A stretch of 64,000 bases of DNA, from assembly GCA_029706075.1 (NCBI GenBank), contig JAINUG010000004.1:3595413-3659412 (forward strand). The letters run 5' to 3'. The notes under the pieces were generated by a model. It saw nothing but the letters and a program-made list of their open reading frames with translations. It searched no databases and was not told the DNA's origin. Shown here in pieces: positions 45,901 to 56,220 of the stretch. Made by a program: the position numbers and the translations under genes. Position 1 is the stretch's first letter; each line of letters starts with the position of its first letter. The stretch is from Aldrovandia affinis. Its lineage: Eukaryota > Chordata > Actinopteri > Notacanthiformes > Halosauridae.

Positions 45901-48900
45901 GTCAGTGCAGCTGATGAGGAGCTGGTGTGGAATTTCTCCCAGCCCCCGGCCGAGCACGCCTTCCCGGTTCCCAACGTCTCCCACAGCGTGGCCCTGAAAG
46001 TCCAGGTCCAGTCCCTCCCCAGACAGCCCAACTACCCGGTCCTGAAATGCAGCATCCATGCCAGCCTAACCCTCTTCGGAAAGAAGGGCTATGACCAAGA
46101 GGAGAGGCCCGTCCAGCGATGTGATGTCACCGATGCCGGCCAGCATCGATCGCGAGACCCTGCGTTCACCAACCCCGCCCACCCCCCATCCCTTACTCTG
46201 TCGTCAATTCAAAGAAATGCCAGCTCCCAGAAGCCCTACCTCCCAGTAAAGCAGCTAAGTGGCTGTACTCCAGACTGAACAGTAGCTCTGATGTCAGGCC
46301 CTTGGAGGGTTACGTGACATCAGGGAGCGGCGCAGAGGGGTCAAAGATGGCCGCCCCTGAGGTGCCGGTCAGAGCTTTCAAGTCCCTCTCCCTGGTGGAT
46401 CCGATGTCGGCGTCCACCTCCAGACCACTCCTTGGTGAGACCAGCCCCTTGATTGGTTCCCTGCTCCAGGAGCGACAGGAAGTCATTGCCCGCATTGCCC
46501 AGCATTTGAATTACTGTGACCCCACAGCCCCGCACATCCCCGAAAGCCTGTTCGGCGGGCCTGAGGCCCAGGCCCCCAAATCCCCCTGGTTCCCGCAGGA
46601 AGAAGCCGGCCTCCTCAAAAAGTGCAAGGAGCCCCTTTCCTCGAGCCCCGAACATGCCTCCTTGCAAGAGGGCTCCCCCCCAGAGAACGAGCGTGAGAGG
46701 AGGAGCAGGTCCTCCTCCTCTGACACCCCCCTCGGCTTCAGCAGCAGAGCCAAGGCGGACGGCGACCTGAGGTCTTCCCCCAAACCGGCAGCCTGCAGGA
46801 AGCTGCTCCTGCCTGACCCTACAGAGGGCTCTACAATATCAGAGGCTGTGCAGGACATCTCCAGGCTAATCCAGGACACCTTCCAGAAGTCTCAGAGCAG
46901 GTGCACAGAGCTCTTGCACCACACCTACAAGGTCTGCAAAGAGGACGGCGTGCCCAGAGTGCCGAACAGGCCGGAGCGAGAGCGCTGCAACCAGAGCGGG
47001 CAGGAGCACAAGGGCCACGCGCCGTGCCAGCACAGCTTCAGTTCCCATGTGACAAACAACGGCAGCGGCTCACACATTTGCACAGACTCGAGAATCAGCG
47101 GGATAAAATCGACCGACAGCGTTCAACAAGATTGTTCTCTCAAACCTCAGAGCGAGGCCCGTGTGAAACACGAAGACCCGACGGCTGAACCAGAACCAGA
47201 GCTGAAAACCTCACACAAAAATGCCAAAAAGGACGGGTGTGACTCCTCGGCTGTCGACTGTAAGAGGCAGGCGGCCTGAAATTCACAGACGGCTCCCTCC
47301 TCGAAGAGGCCAAGAGTTTGAAAGCCCAAAGCCAGCCAAGTACACAGTATAGCCATCTGCAGGATGAGAACCATGACCCTTCAGCCTCTAGCACATCAAC
47401 CAGCCTTCCCCAGAGGGACCTCAGAGTCTGCCCTGAAACAGCACAGAATGGGACCATCCTGGTAAGTCCCCATATTTGCAGAGCGGTACAAATGACAGGA
47501 AGTTTTTAAATATGTCATTTTGCAACATCACAGATTTGACTAATTAGTACCGAACGCGAAAAAAATTAAGTATATATGTATATACAGTGTATATATACAA
47601 TATTTTCATATATATATTATCTTTTTTTCCATCTAAAGTTCGACTTAGGTTTTGTAGGTATAACATTTGCCAGCCAATGATTGCCATGAACTTAATTCAA
47701 CGCCTTTTATTCAGCTAGTTATTATATTTGAAGCCAATTCAGCATCACCTGTTTGTTGTTGTTGGTGTGTTATGATTTGCTGCGGTTTTCACCACACACT
47801 CTTTCACACAGAGAGCAAATGGCCAGGTTCCTCTGAAGTCATGCAATATTTGGAAGAAGCAGAATCGTCACTCCATCGACGGGACGGCAACAAAAGCTTT
47901 CCACCCTTGCACCGGTCTACCTCTCCTCTCCAGCCCTGTGAGTGCCTCTCAAACACAGAGTATATTTCGATCACATTAGACATTAGACTGTTCATCATCC
48001 TCTCCCATTTCTATCTCACTCACATTAGACATAGCTAAAGACTACTTTTACGCTAGTTTTTTTCCATTTTGGCACACACAGGCACACATTTGGCACAAAT
48101 CATTTAGATTTTTCATTGTCTTTTCCCCTCAAATAAGACTTTTATACGTTTACTTTCATCATTCCTTCTTCCTTACGTTTCAGATACATCAAGACATAAA
48201 GACCGATTTTTATCTAGCTACGTCTCTTGTCCCTTTATTGCCATAGCTAATGTACTGTACTTCAATATTTACTTGAATAGAGCTTCTATGGTTTTGTGTT
48301 AATGACTCAACCTTGGAGTCATCGGTTTACCAGCAACCGCTCACAGTCCTCCCCTCCTTATGGCGTGGCGGTTTAGCTGAGCAGCAGGGGAAAAAGGGCC
48401 TGTGCATCCCTGCCAGTTTATTGGTGCAGCCGAGTCAGACCCCGTGACTCACACGTCTTCGCCCGCCAGGCCAAGAGAAGCTGTGACTAACTTCCCGCTG
48501 GAGCCGTCACTGTCCAAAGGCAGAAAGCCCCAGTAAAACTTCCATTTCCTGCCTTTTGTTGAGCACCCCGTTTGACGGGCGAGCGCAGAAGCCCCAGCTC
48601 TAGTGCAGCTTTTTATGGACTCTCGCCCGTTTCACAGCGAGTTAATGAATAGCAGACCCTTCATCCGGATGTCGCTCGGGAGGGCCCACGTTTCACGGCT
48701 AATTTTCTCCGAGTTATCCATTTCAATTTACTTGGAAGCGTTTTAAAACAGTAGATCCCTTCACATCCAGTTATTAGTCCGTGTTTATTATCGTAGCGCA
48801 CGCTAACACTGTGCCCTTTGTTTGTTTCTTGCACTCGTACCTGGAAACGTGACAGGGAGTTTATCCACTTCCCCCATAGCTGCCCCTCTATAGGAAATAT

Positions 48901-51900
48901 GAGAAAAAATGCACACCAGGATCTAGTAAATTAGTTTGGTCTTACCACAGGCTGACCCACGTGGAATCTATTTATATTAAATGGACATCTGTACTGAAAC
49001 ACCTGATTATTCAAGTACATTACTGTAATGTAATGTGTATTTGAACACGAATTATACAAATTCTAAAGGTATTTACATTGGGCGCTTACTGTTATTTACT
49101 TTTTTTTAAACGTAGCAGTATTGGAATGTGAAAACTCATATTTGTTGGGAGTGTATTGGTTAATAGATTTTAGTATTTTTTTGACTGAAGGACATTTTTG
49201 TATTTTGTTTTTTTAGGTTCCTCAGAGAAGAACTCAGACTGGATACTTTGATTTAGACACATCGCTCACCCGCTGCAAAGGTCTACCATGGGCTGCCAGC
49301 AGAAGGTGTCGCACAGCTCTCATTCACCTTTTAAACCACTAGCGTTGTGTTCAACACATCAATTAATTTGTTATTTATTTATATTCATTTGGGCGGAGTA
49401 TTAATTTTCTCCCTCATTAAACTGCCATCTGTTGTTGCTAATGAGGTACTGTCACAGTGTTCTAAAGTGATATGCAACCAAAGTCACAATTGTCTTACTT
49501 ACAACCGTTGTCTTACTTTGTTCTGGTGTTGTTATGTGCATTTTATCCATGCACTGCAATAAGAGGATAATAAGGGGGTTTCCTTATCAATGTTGTTTAT
49601 AGCAGCATGGTTATGCCATTGTTGTGTTGAATTCAGCTTTGGGAGAAGGATGTAGGATTTCAACAGGGTGTGTACCGATTTCAGTCCTAAATTAAACCAA
49701 GGAGGTATATAAACCTCCTTGATTTCTATAAGGTATAATTTAGTATATCTATATCTATCTATTTCTATCATTATAAATTGTGTTCACAATAGCAATTCTG
49801 TTCACATGATATAAAAACCTAAAGCCTCTGTGCTTTGTGAACATGCATTTCACAGGACACCCTGTGGTATTTTGCATGTTCTGAATGTGTGGCTTTTCCA
49901 TGATCTGTGTTTTCAGAGTCTTTCTGAACGGCGAGGGTGATGTAGATGACTCAGGCCAGCAACTGTTCAGCACCAGTGCTCCTCCAGCAAGCCTCAGCCT
50001 TCTGGGAAACTTTGAGGTACACTTAGACGCACACACACATGCATTCATTCACACACACGTGCACAGGCACACGCTGACAAACAGATGTACACATACGTGA
50101 GCACACACACGCACGCACACATTTGCTCAAACAGCTGCATGTGGTTACCTAATTCTCACAGGTCCAAAATGCAGAGAGGGCACATAACTGCGAAGTAACG
50201 AGTTCGTTGGCCGATACATTTTTACATGACTGGTCTGTTCTGTGCCTACAGGAGTGTGTGCTAAACCACCGTCTGGAGGCACTGGGGACAGTTGAGGGCT
50301 TCATGGCCGAGGTGGGCGCAAGTGGAACCTTCTGCCCCAGTCACATGACCCTACCCGTGGACGTGTCATTCTACAGCGTTTCCGATGACAACGCCCCTTC
50401 CCCCTACATGGTGAAATGTGTTTTCGATCACCAGCAGAAACAAACAATGAGTGAATGACTTAAAAACAGCCACGGCTAATATTCCAGGATGTTTCTATTT
50501 AGATCTCGGTACAGTGAATAAAAACAAATTGCAACATTTTGCAGCTATTTTGACTGCACCCACCTCCCAGCATTTGTAGTAGTATTAAAGGTATATAAAT
50601 GCCAGCCTTCACTGAATGTGGATGACAGCCATACAATTCTGGCAGTTTTATATTAGCTTGTGTGTTGATGAATAAACACTGCATGTTGGTTATGTAGACT
50701 GAATTAATTTGTTAATCAAAGGGCTCCAAGCAAAGCCTTCAGGGACCACCTCAGCTATGCTGCATTATGAACTGGGCTCTGAATGTGATGAATTATACTA
50801 TGGAAATTTTATTTTAGCAATAAAGAATTCCCCATGTGCCAAGTGTCACCTTTAATTTATGGAGTATTTTGCGAGTATTTGCTAGTGCATTGTAAAATAC
50901 CAATACTATGAGTTTATTCGTAGTCATTATTTGGCAGATGCTGAAATATAGAGAGCAGCTAATATGGAAACAACAACAACAATAATTTGTACCGATCAGC
51001 CAGTTTGCAGGCAGCTTTGCGGCTTTGGTCACTGATGTGAATGGTAGTCAGTGTACAATGCTGGTGTTTCAGTGCAGCCATTTTGCCTGTGCTTGTGGGG
51101 AGAGGAATGGGTTTAGATAGCAGACTTGTTCTGCAATACTACACTTACAAGCAGTGTGTATCTTTCCTGTGTGTATTGATCTAATTTTGGTCTTACTGTA
51201 TTTGTCCGTAGGGTGTTATAAATTTGGAGTCCCTTGGTAAAAGGGGTTACCGAATACCTCCTTCAGGAACAATTCAAGTGGTAAGACCCATGTTTTTCAA
51301 GGTCTACTGTTACCATTTAAGCATTAAATAATGTAATACTTTCAATCTGTGATCCTTTTTTTCTTCTTCTACAATATGCTCATTGATGCAAATAAAAAGG
51401 CATAATAAAATTCAAATAAGAAAACTGAAGTTCCAGATGTTGGTGTCTAAGAGAATGCATCTTTGGGGCTGAAAACATTGTAGAAAAGCAACCAGGGAAG
51501 AGGGAATTATTGGTTGGCATTGATTTGATTGATTTGATTTATAGAGATACCGTAGCCCTTCACCTGCATTAGCTGATGTCTTATTGGACTTGGTTTTTAA
51601 TGGCCAGAACACACTTATGTATACAGCCTGGAGAACAAAGGGAAGAGAACAAAGCACTGCTTTACCATTCCAGCAGTGAAAGTGCAGTACAGTCTAGTCA
51701 GACAGGATGAAATTCTGCCCCCTTGTGTTATGTGGAGAAATGCTGATTTGAATTCTGGTATATTTTTGAATTTTAAACCAAATTTAATTTAATTCGTCAG
51801 CCACAAATGTCAATTCTTCAGGAGAGGTTTTATATTTAGTTTAGAATTCTTTAATAGTTTCAAATTAAATAATAATAAATTATTATTATTTATTTAAACT

Positions 51901-53148
51901 TATTTAGGTTATAACAGTGAGCTGAAGAGCATTATTACTTGTGTATTTCTGTTTTCTGTATTAACATGCAGCCTCTGACCTTTGTTCCCTGACAGACCTT
52001 ATTCAATCCCAATAAAACAGTGGTGAAAATGTTTGTGGTGGTCTACGACCTGAGAGAGATGCCGGCCAGTCACCAAACATTCCTGAGACAAAGGACTTTC
52101 TCTGTCCCTGTGAGACGAGATGCCAACAGACACACCGACAGGAAGTCCCTCCCCCTGAGCCAGGAGCGAACCCTGCGCTACCTCATTCACCTGAGGTGAG
52201 GATTCCAGCAGGCTGGGCTCTCTCCTTAACAGCACCGACCCAGAAGCCTCTGCTGCCAAACGCTGCGTTTCACACATGTTTTGGCAGCACCCAAATGCTT
52301 CTCGTTCATCCATTTCATATGTTTACACGTGACATCATGTCAGCTTAAAAACTGTGCATTTATCTCATTGTTGTAGGTATCATTTTTTCTATATTTTCTA
52401 ATGGAAATGATACATTTCCTGATATTGATATTGTCCTACTTATGAGCAAAAAAATAATTGTCTAGGAAAGTTTGCAAACAAAATCAGCGATAAAGAATAA
52501 GAATAAAAATAGTACATTGCAGAAAAACCTGTGGGTACATCAGTATTACAATTGCATTGATTATTCTACTACTCACATTCATTCTTTATTTAATATTGTG
52601 TCTTTCATGTGCAACATTCGTGAACAATTGTGCTGCTCAGTAAACTGCCTGCATAACAAGGGAATCTCAAAGCATATTAAAGGGGACCTAAAGACAAAGA
52701 TTTTCACATACCCCAAAATGGACAGGAAATAATGATGTATGGTATATATGGTCTGGCAAACATATGCAACTGGAAATGGTGTCTATAGAGTTTATAAAAT
52801 GTAAAGTTTTGTGACATACTACCACACAACCCTCCCCATCCTTAACATGTCCCCCTATACATTTTTCTCTGGAACATAAAGAATGCTAGGTTTCCTTGTT
52901 TTATGAATTTGGCGAGGGATAAGAATTTGTCTCTCCACAAGCGTCACTTTTTCGCTCGGATGGCACTTTAATATTGAATCGATGTCCCTTTCAGGTTCCA
53001 GAGCTCAAAATCTGGAAAGATCTACCTCCACAGAGACATCCGACTCCTGTTCTCTCGCAAATCCATGGAAGTGGACAGTGGTGCTGCCTACGAGCTCAAG
53101 TCATTCACAGAGTCACCAGCCAACCCGCCCTTCTCTCCCAGATGCTAG
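23018..53148 (+). CDS. atosa: atosa (FAM214A), Atos-family nuclear protein
   Basis: Twelve coding exons: 23018-23033, 44271-44455, 44748-44950, 45306-45431, 45900-47461, 47812-47937, 49217-49305, 49917-50016, 50252-50410, 51212-51280, 51996-52195, 52995-53148. All junctions are GT-AG with agreeing phases. The sum is 2989 nt, two short of 997 codons, because exon 5 shows two single-base losses. The expected protein is about 996 aa against roughly 1076 in human. It follows human FAM214A from MKPDR through [11 protein letters not shown] and RQERQ-type repeat to SPR-C at the end. The conserved C-terminal part carries the DUF4210 and 'chromosome segregation' Pfam regions. Drosophila Atossa is a nuclear protein promoting macrophage invasion; the vertebrate role is little known. 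Confidence 0.93.
23858..24051. repeat. Dispersed repeat, copy 2 (pair with 20691-20890)
   Basis: A direct second copy of the roughly 200-bp repeat at 20691, with scattered substitutions and small indels. It lies about 800 bp inside atosa intron 1, so the two copies bracket the atosa promoter and first exon. Confidence 0.85.
25854..25980 (+). mobile_element. tRNA-derived SINE with L2-type LINE tail
   Basis: The head carries a pol III A box (TGGCTCAGTAGGTAGGGC) and B box (GGTTCAATTCC). After a short body it ends in GTAAGTCGCTTTGGATAAAAG..TCTGCTAAA, the tail used by L2-clade LINEs such as eel UnaL2. It looks like a tRNA gene but lacks cloverleaf integrity and has the SINE body. It is slightly degenerate: one base of the AAAGCGTCTGC tail is missing. 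Confidence 0.8.
26370..26640. other. GC/CpG-rich patch within atosa intron 1
   Basis: Local GC and CpG rise well above the surroundings (for example GACCGGCCGCCGCTCTTG and GACCCGGCGGCGGG near 26570-26610). Open frames run both ways across it but resemble no family. It may be a regulatory element or simply a GC-rich old insertion. Confidence 0.3.
27450..27506 (+). mobile_element. Isolated SINE/LINE 3' tail
   Basis: TTGCTCTGGATAAGAGCGTC followed by TGCTAAATGCTTAAAATG is the L2-type LINE/SINE 3' stem-loop tail. No tRNA-like head is recognisable upstream, so this is a 5'-truncated copy. Confidence 0.7.
28334..28359. repeat. (AT)n microsatellite
   Basis: Uninterrupted AT run of about 26 bases in atosa intron 1. 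Confidence 0.85.
32083..32226 (+). mobile_element. tRNA-derived SINE with L2-type LINE tail
   Basis: Same family as the copy at 25854: head with A box (CAGCTCAGTAGGTAGAGC), intact B box GGTTCGATCCC at 32137-32147, body GGGGCCACATATACTAAAAA, and tail GTCGCTTTGGATAAAAGCGT. The tail is better preserved than in the 25.9-kb copy. Very similar elements are common in salmonids and other teleosts. Confidence 0.82.
33660..33975. repeat. GT-rich tract followed by long (CT)n microsatellite
   Basis: An interrupted GT/GC-GT tract (33660-33712) is followed, after about 115 bp of unique DNA, by an almost pure CT run (33829-33946, with a short CCCCTCTCTTT interruption) and a CT/CCCTC tail. Long 'ERERER' or 'LSLSLS' frames here are artefacts. 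Confidence 0.93.
37766..38640 (-). pseudogene. Broken DD34E transposase of the outer Tc1 element
   Basis: Three minus-strand frame pieces (from about 38580, 38296 and 38002) give an N-terminal helix-turn-helix region ([20 protein letters not shown]), then SDETK with the first catalytic Asp, [10 protein letters not shown] with the second, and [14 protein letters not shown] with the Glu. I count 34 residues between the second Asp and the Glu, the classic Tc1 spacing. The reading frame changes near 38290, and there is an in-frame TAA between the second Asp and the Glu, so it cannot make active protein. Confidence 0.85.
38751..39956 (+). mobile_element. Inner Tc1/mariner element inserted in the outer one
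   Basis: This 1206-bp element begins CACTGCCTGGCCAAAAA and ends with the inverse of CACTGCCCGTCCAAAAA. It is flanked by TA on both sides (38749-38750, 39957-39958). The flanking DNA rejoins exactly into the outer element's terminal repeat (GTCTGATTTAA-TA-TGTTTTAATTTC), which matches the inverse of the outer left end at 37610-37635. The TA duplication and both ends are thus visible to the base. Confidence 0.92.
38890..39935 (+). pseudogene. Broken transposase of the inner Tc1 element
   Basis: An N-terminal helix-turn-helix ([20 protein letters not shown]..., 38890-39102) continues after a frame change near 39085 as a 238-codon frame with WFDESRF (first Asp), FQDDNATIH (second Asp) and DLNPIENLW (Glu). 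The C-terminal end ([19 protein letters not shown], stop at 39933-39935) is in yet another frame after a premature TGA at about 39813. The usual QSP before DLNP is reduced to CP. I count 35 residues between the second Asp and the Glu in this copy. At least three frame breaks make it inactive. Confidence 0.88.
44080..44160 (+). promoter_or_regulatory. atosa: CpG-dense patch upstream of atosa exon 2, possible alternative promoter
   Basis: About a dozen CpGs lie in roughly 75 bp, including a NotI octamer GCGGCCGC and an E-box CACGTG (in GCCGCACGTGGCGCG), in an otherwise ordinary intron. It ends 110 bp before exon 2. It could be a second promoter giving transcripts that lack MKPDR, or a methylation-free element; neither is shown. 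Confidence 0.35.
44271..45431 (+). CDS. atosa: atosa coding exons 2-4 (conserved N-terminal region)
   Basis: Exon 2 (44271-44455) encodes [20 protein letters not shown] to ...HECSDKLPQ. Exon 3 (44748-44950) encodes [20 protein letters not shown] to ...LQSVPR plus two bases. Exon 4 (45306-45431) encodes [20 protein letters not shown] to ...IPRNILY plus two bases. Each junction has consensus splice signals, and the residues match human FAM214A almost position by position. I placed the exon 4 acceptor at CAG|CAGTGG because it preserves the human length (RQNGDRF versus RHSGDRF); using the second CAG would delete one residue. Confidence 0.92.
45900..47461 (+). CDS. atosa: atosa large central exon 5, with two apparent -1 shifts
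   Basis: It begins [20 protein letters not shown] and carries the family's [18 protein letters not shown]. It shows one copy of the [20 protein letters not shown] motif near residue 355 (human has two, from memory), then a low-conservation Ser/Glu-rich region. The frame shifts twice in the same direction. Near 46242-46244 YLP must pass to [12 protein letters not shown]; near 47265-47276 CKR must pass to [15 protein letters not shown]. One extra C in the CCC run at 46242 and one extra G near 47270 would keep a single frame to the donor CTG|GTAAGT at 47461. Either the assembly lost two bases or the gene is disrupted. Confidence 0.85.
47812..50016 (+). CDS. atosa: atosa coding exons 6-8
   Basis: Exon 6 (47812-47937) encodes [20 protein letters not shown] to ...TGLPLLSSP and matches the human VWRKHNFHSLDG / TGLPLLSSP segment. 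Exon 7 (49217-49305) starts [20 protein letters not shown] and ends in phase 2 at AGAAG|GTGTCG. Exon 8 (49917-50016) encodes [11 protein letters not shown]... [13 protein letters not shown]. The exon 7 donor is weak (GTGTCG) but is the only one that joins exon 8 in frame with family spacing. Confidence 0.88.
50252..53148 (+). CDS. atosa: atosa coding exons 9-12 (conserved C-terminal domains)
   Basis: Exon 9 (50252-50410) encodes [20 protein letters not shown] to ...[10 protein letters not shown]. Exon 10 (51212-51280) encodes [20 protein letters not shown]. Exon 11 (51996-52195) encodes [20 protein letters not shown] to ...LRYLIHL. Exon 12 (52995-53148) encodes [20 protein letters not shown] to ...NPPFSPRC and stops with TAG. 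This is the most conserved part of the protein, close to identical to human, and contains the DUF4210 and C-terminal 'chromosome segregation' domains. All splice sites are consensus and the frame is clean. Confidence 0.95.
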
Positions 53149-53689
53149 CTCAGTTCCTTCCAATCCAAGGGTCATGCTGAATCAGAACCAATAAAAGAAC
53201 AAGTGATCCCAATCCAAACATATATCTTGGGAGAGAAAATCGATTTAGCATAAACTGCGATTAGCTCTCAGACCAAGTTGGATCAGAATTTTGGTATAAT
53301 TGCAGGTTTTTTTGGGGGAGTGTTTTGAAAAGAGCTACAGCAAATGTATCCAACCATGGACCACGGTCATAAAGAAAAATTTACAATCAATCGAGCAAGA
53401 GAGAAAGCGAGGCAGTATCAAAAGAGCACTGTGTATTTCCAAAATAACTGGAAATTAGTAATATTCAAATATTTCTTTTGTACTGTTACAAAACCACTAT
53501 TGGAAGTGTTGCAATAGAAAGAAAATTACCTTACTAGCGTAGTGTTTACATGTTTATTTTGTCAGTTATTTAATATTTAATTTTAATATTTCATGTACTG
53601 CACATGTGATGTCTGTCATGCTAAGCATTATGATGTAGTGCAACACTATGTAAATCATACTATGTATTTTTGACATTAATATTCAGATC

Positions 53690-53691
<2 letters not shown>

Positions 53692-53740
<49 letters not shown>
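53692..53740. repeat. (AT)n microsatellite
   Basis: AT dinucleotide run of about 49 bases with one C interruption, 550 bp downstream of the atosa stop. Confidence 0.9.
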
Positions 53741-53741
<1 letters not shown>

Positions 53742-54014
53742 AAGAAATCTTTAAACATGCCTGTGTCTGTATTTCATCATTGTAATCAAAGAGGTCTGAA
53801 AAATAAGGCTGTGGAGTTTTAAAACCATTGACTTGTCCTGTATATCACACATACTTTTTATTACGTAGGTTATGTTGTTTGTTAAATATCCACATGCAGT
53901 CTTATTGTCGTTACGTGTTCACTTTTATACTGTCCCAAATCACCCTGGAGTCTGGCATTACCTTCACAAAATAAAGATAAAAATGTATCATTCTTTTTTT
54001 GACAATAGCAACAT

Positions 54015-54130
54015 CACAAGTGGTAGCGTGGCTTGGAAGTAATGGAACTGTACTTCTAACACAAAGGTTGCAGGTAAAAACCCCACCTGTACTCTTGATG
54101 GAGGTTCTTAACCTGAATTGTTGAGGGACA
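54015..54130 (+). mobile_element. Degenerate V-SINE-like copy
   Basis: GTGGTAGCGTGGCTTGGAAG ... CACAAAGGTTGCAGGT ... TTCTTAACCTGAATTG follows the layout of tRNA-derived V-SINEs (A box, B box, then the conserved TACTTAACCTGAATTG central domain). It has many substitutions and no recognisable 3' tail. Confidence 0.5.
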
Positions 54131-54655
54131 GTAAGAATGTACCCACACACTCTTTTGACTATCCCAATGATTTTTCTTTTTTTGTACAAACAAAACGGTC
54201 TTCATCGGGTTACCAGACCTTTTTAAATAAACATGTCAGCTTATTGGAGGGATGTGACATAGTCTGAAACAGCACAGTTGTCCTACATACAAAAGTAAAA
54301 ATGTTTACAGTAAATTATCTTGGATGAGGTTGTGTGCAAAGACAAATTATACAGATATATTTCATTACACATGGGACATGTTTATAGTTCAAGTTCAAAC
54401 TTTAAGTAATTATACAAATATTTTTTTCAAGGAACCAAATACTTGTTTTTTCATTATTACCAGTAGGTGCTGGAAGGTTATTTCAGGTAAAGCAGTAACC
54501 ATTTTCCAGCTCTTGCAAATCATTTGTGTCCCTTTTTCAAGAACTGAGAGCTGCAGTGTTGGTACTACCTGCAAGCAGTGGTTCTTTCAAGACTCAATAA
54601 TAAAATCTAATTAACAAGAAATCTTTACTGTGCATCAAGGTGCTTATTTCAAGTG

Positions 54656-54816
54656 GGGTGACAGTGTAGTATAATGGTTAGGGAGCCTTGAGCAAGGTAC
54701 TTAACCTGAATTGCTTAAGCAAATATCCAGCTGTATAAGTGGATAGTATGTACAAAAAACGTAATTTGGTCTATGGTGTATAGACGCTGGATAAGAGCGT
54801 CTGCTAAATGCCTAAA
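54656..54816 (+). mobile_element. V-SINE-like element lacking its B box
   Basis: The head ACAGTGTAGTATAATGGTTA (A-box part) is joined directly to CCTTGAGCAAGGTACTTAAC, the V-SINE central domain, then AATATCCAGCTGTATAAGTG, and ends in CTGGATAAGAGCGTCTGCTA, the L2-type tail. The tRNA portion between the A box and the central domain, including the B box, is deleted, so it could not be transcribed by pol III from its own promoter. Confidence 0.72.
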
Positions 54817-55559
54817 TATAAATATAAACCCTTACACCAGTTTGGTTGTATGTGTTATTGGTACTGGTTATAGTACCATGAGAGGACACTGAATCATAAG
54901 ATGATTGTATAATGTTAATGTATTTGATCAGTGCTGTGTTGGTTTTCCGCATGTTCACCATGGGTCGACTGATACCATTCATTTGCTCAGAATTTGAGCA
55001 GGAATTAATTAACTTTATAGTGTTTAAAGAATAGTATTAACATGTTATTATTGAAAAGAAAAATATATTTTAAACATGGCTATTGTGTTATTTTCATGTT
55101 CTCATTGCTTGTGTTCCCATCCTAAATTGGACGGTCTGTTTTAACTGTTCATAAAGCAAACATAAAACATGAATTAGTAACAAATGTTGTGTAACACCTT
55201 TTAACCAACGTTATTATTTTTGACTATAGTTAAGACCAGAGGAAAACATATTGAGGGATTATCATGGACTGGTATCTGTCAAAGTTCAGCCAGGATACTG
55301 TTTTGAAACCATTTCAAATTTTGTAATGGTACCACATAATGACATCTATTGTGTTTCGATTTGATTTTACTCACAAAGATCAGTCAAAACTTATTTCCAA
55401 ATTAACATTTATTTTATAAATCATAATCTAATTTTTTTACAAAGAGAAAATATCCTTCCAAGAAAGACTTTAAATCTTACTCTTGCCTCAAGGACCTTTA
55501 TTGGAGAATTCCTGTTAGCTATTTGCCAAGCTATCCAGGGTGTTTAGTAAGGGCAGGAT

Positions 55560-56190
55560 AGTAAAAAAATATATACTACACGGCGGGCCAGCCAGGAAAG
55601 GGTGGAACCCTCCTGCATGTTGCAAACTCTTCAGCTATCGAACAATTCAATGAACTGTAACCCAGCCCATCATGCAGCAATCAAAGGATGAAATCAACAC
55701 ACAAGACTGGTTTCAAGACCTTTGAAAGTTCTCATCAGCTACATTCAGGTTCTCATACCAGGGAAATCTGAAGCTGCACGAGCACAGGCTTCCTATGCGC
55801 AAAGGGAAGCAGAAATGATGAAAGAGCAAGCATACATAGTCAAGTCAAGTCAAGCTAGAAAGGAAGCAGAACTTTCTACATCTATAAGGCACTGCTGCCT
55901 CAGCTTTAGCTAAAGCTGAGATTTTAGAAGCAGCTATTGAGAACGATAGTGGAGAACTACGTCGCCAGATCAAAACCAAAATGTCGCCCCTTAAACCAGC
56001 TCAGCGGACCAGTGAGTATGGGCAACAACATTCTATGGAAGACTATGTACAGCATGCGTTCCATCTCACAAAGCCACAAGAACCTACCGGTACACCAATG
56101 CACCAGACACCCATTGATGACAGTGAGACAGCTAAACGCTACACAGGGGAAAGTGATGGAGTGAAATCAATGACCATGGGTTATTATTAT
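55560..56190 (+). mobile_element. Possible LTR-kin retroelement fossil fragment (gag-like)
   Basis: Broken plus-strand frames here are rich in Ala, Glu, Lys and Gln, with coiled-coil-like heptads. They resemble the N-terminal gag region of BEL/Pao-type retroelements as I remember it. No LTRs, protease, polymerase or integrase are visible nearby. It is a short, broken, probably old remnant. The family assignment is a guess. Confidence 0.3.
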
Positions 56191-56220
56191 TATCATTAAC
56201 TTCCAAACAGAACAACTTAT

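Noticed and set aside
47318-47509. Separate small gene after the atosa exon 5 frame break
   Set aside because: It continues atosa exon 5 in a shifted frame and ends at the exon 5 donor (47461).
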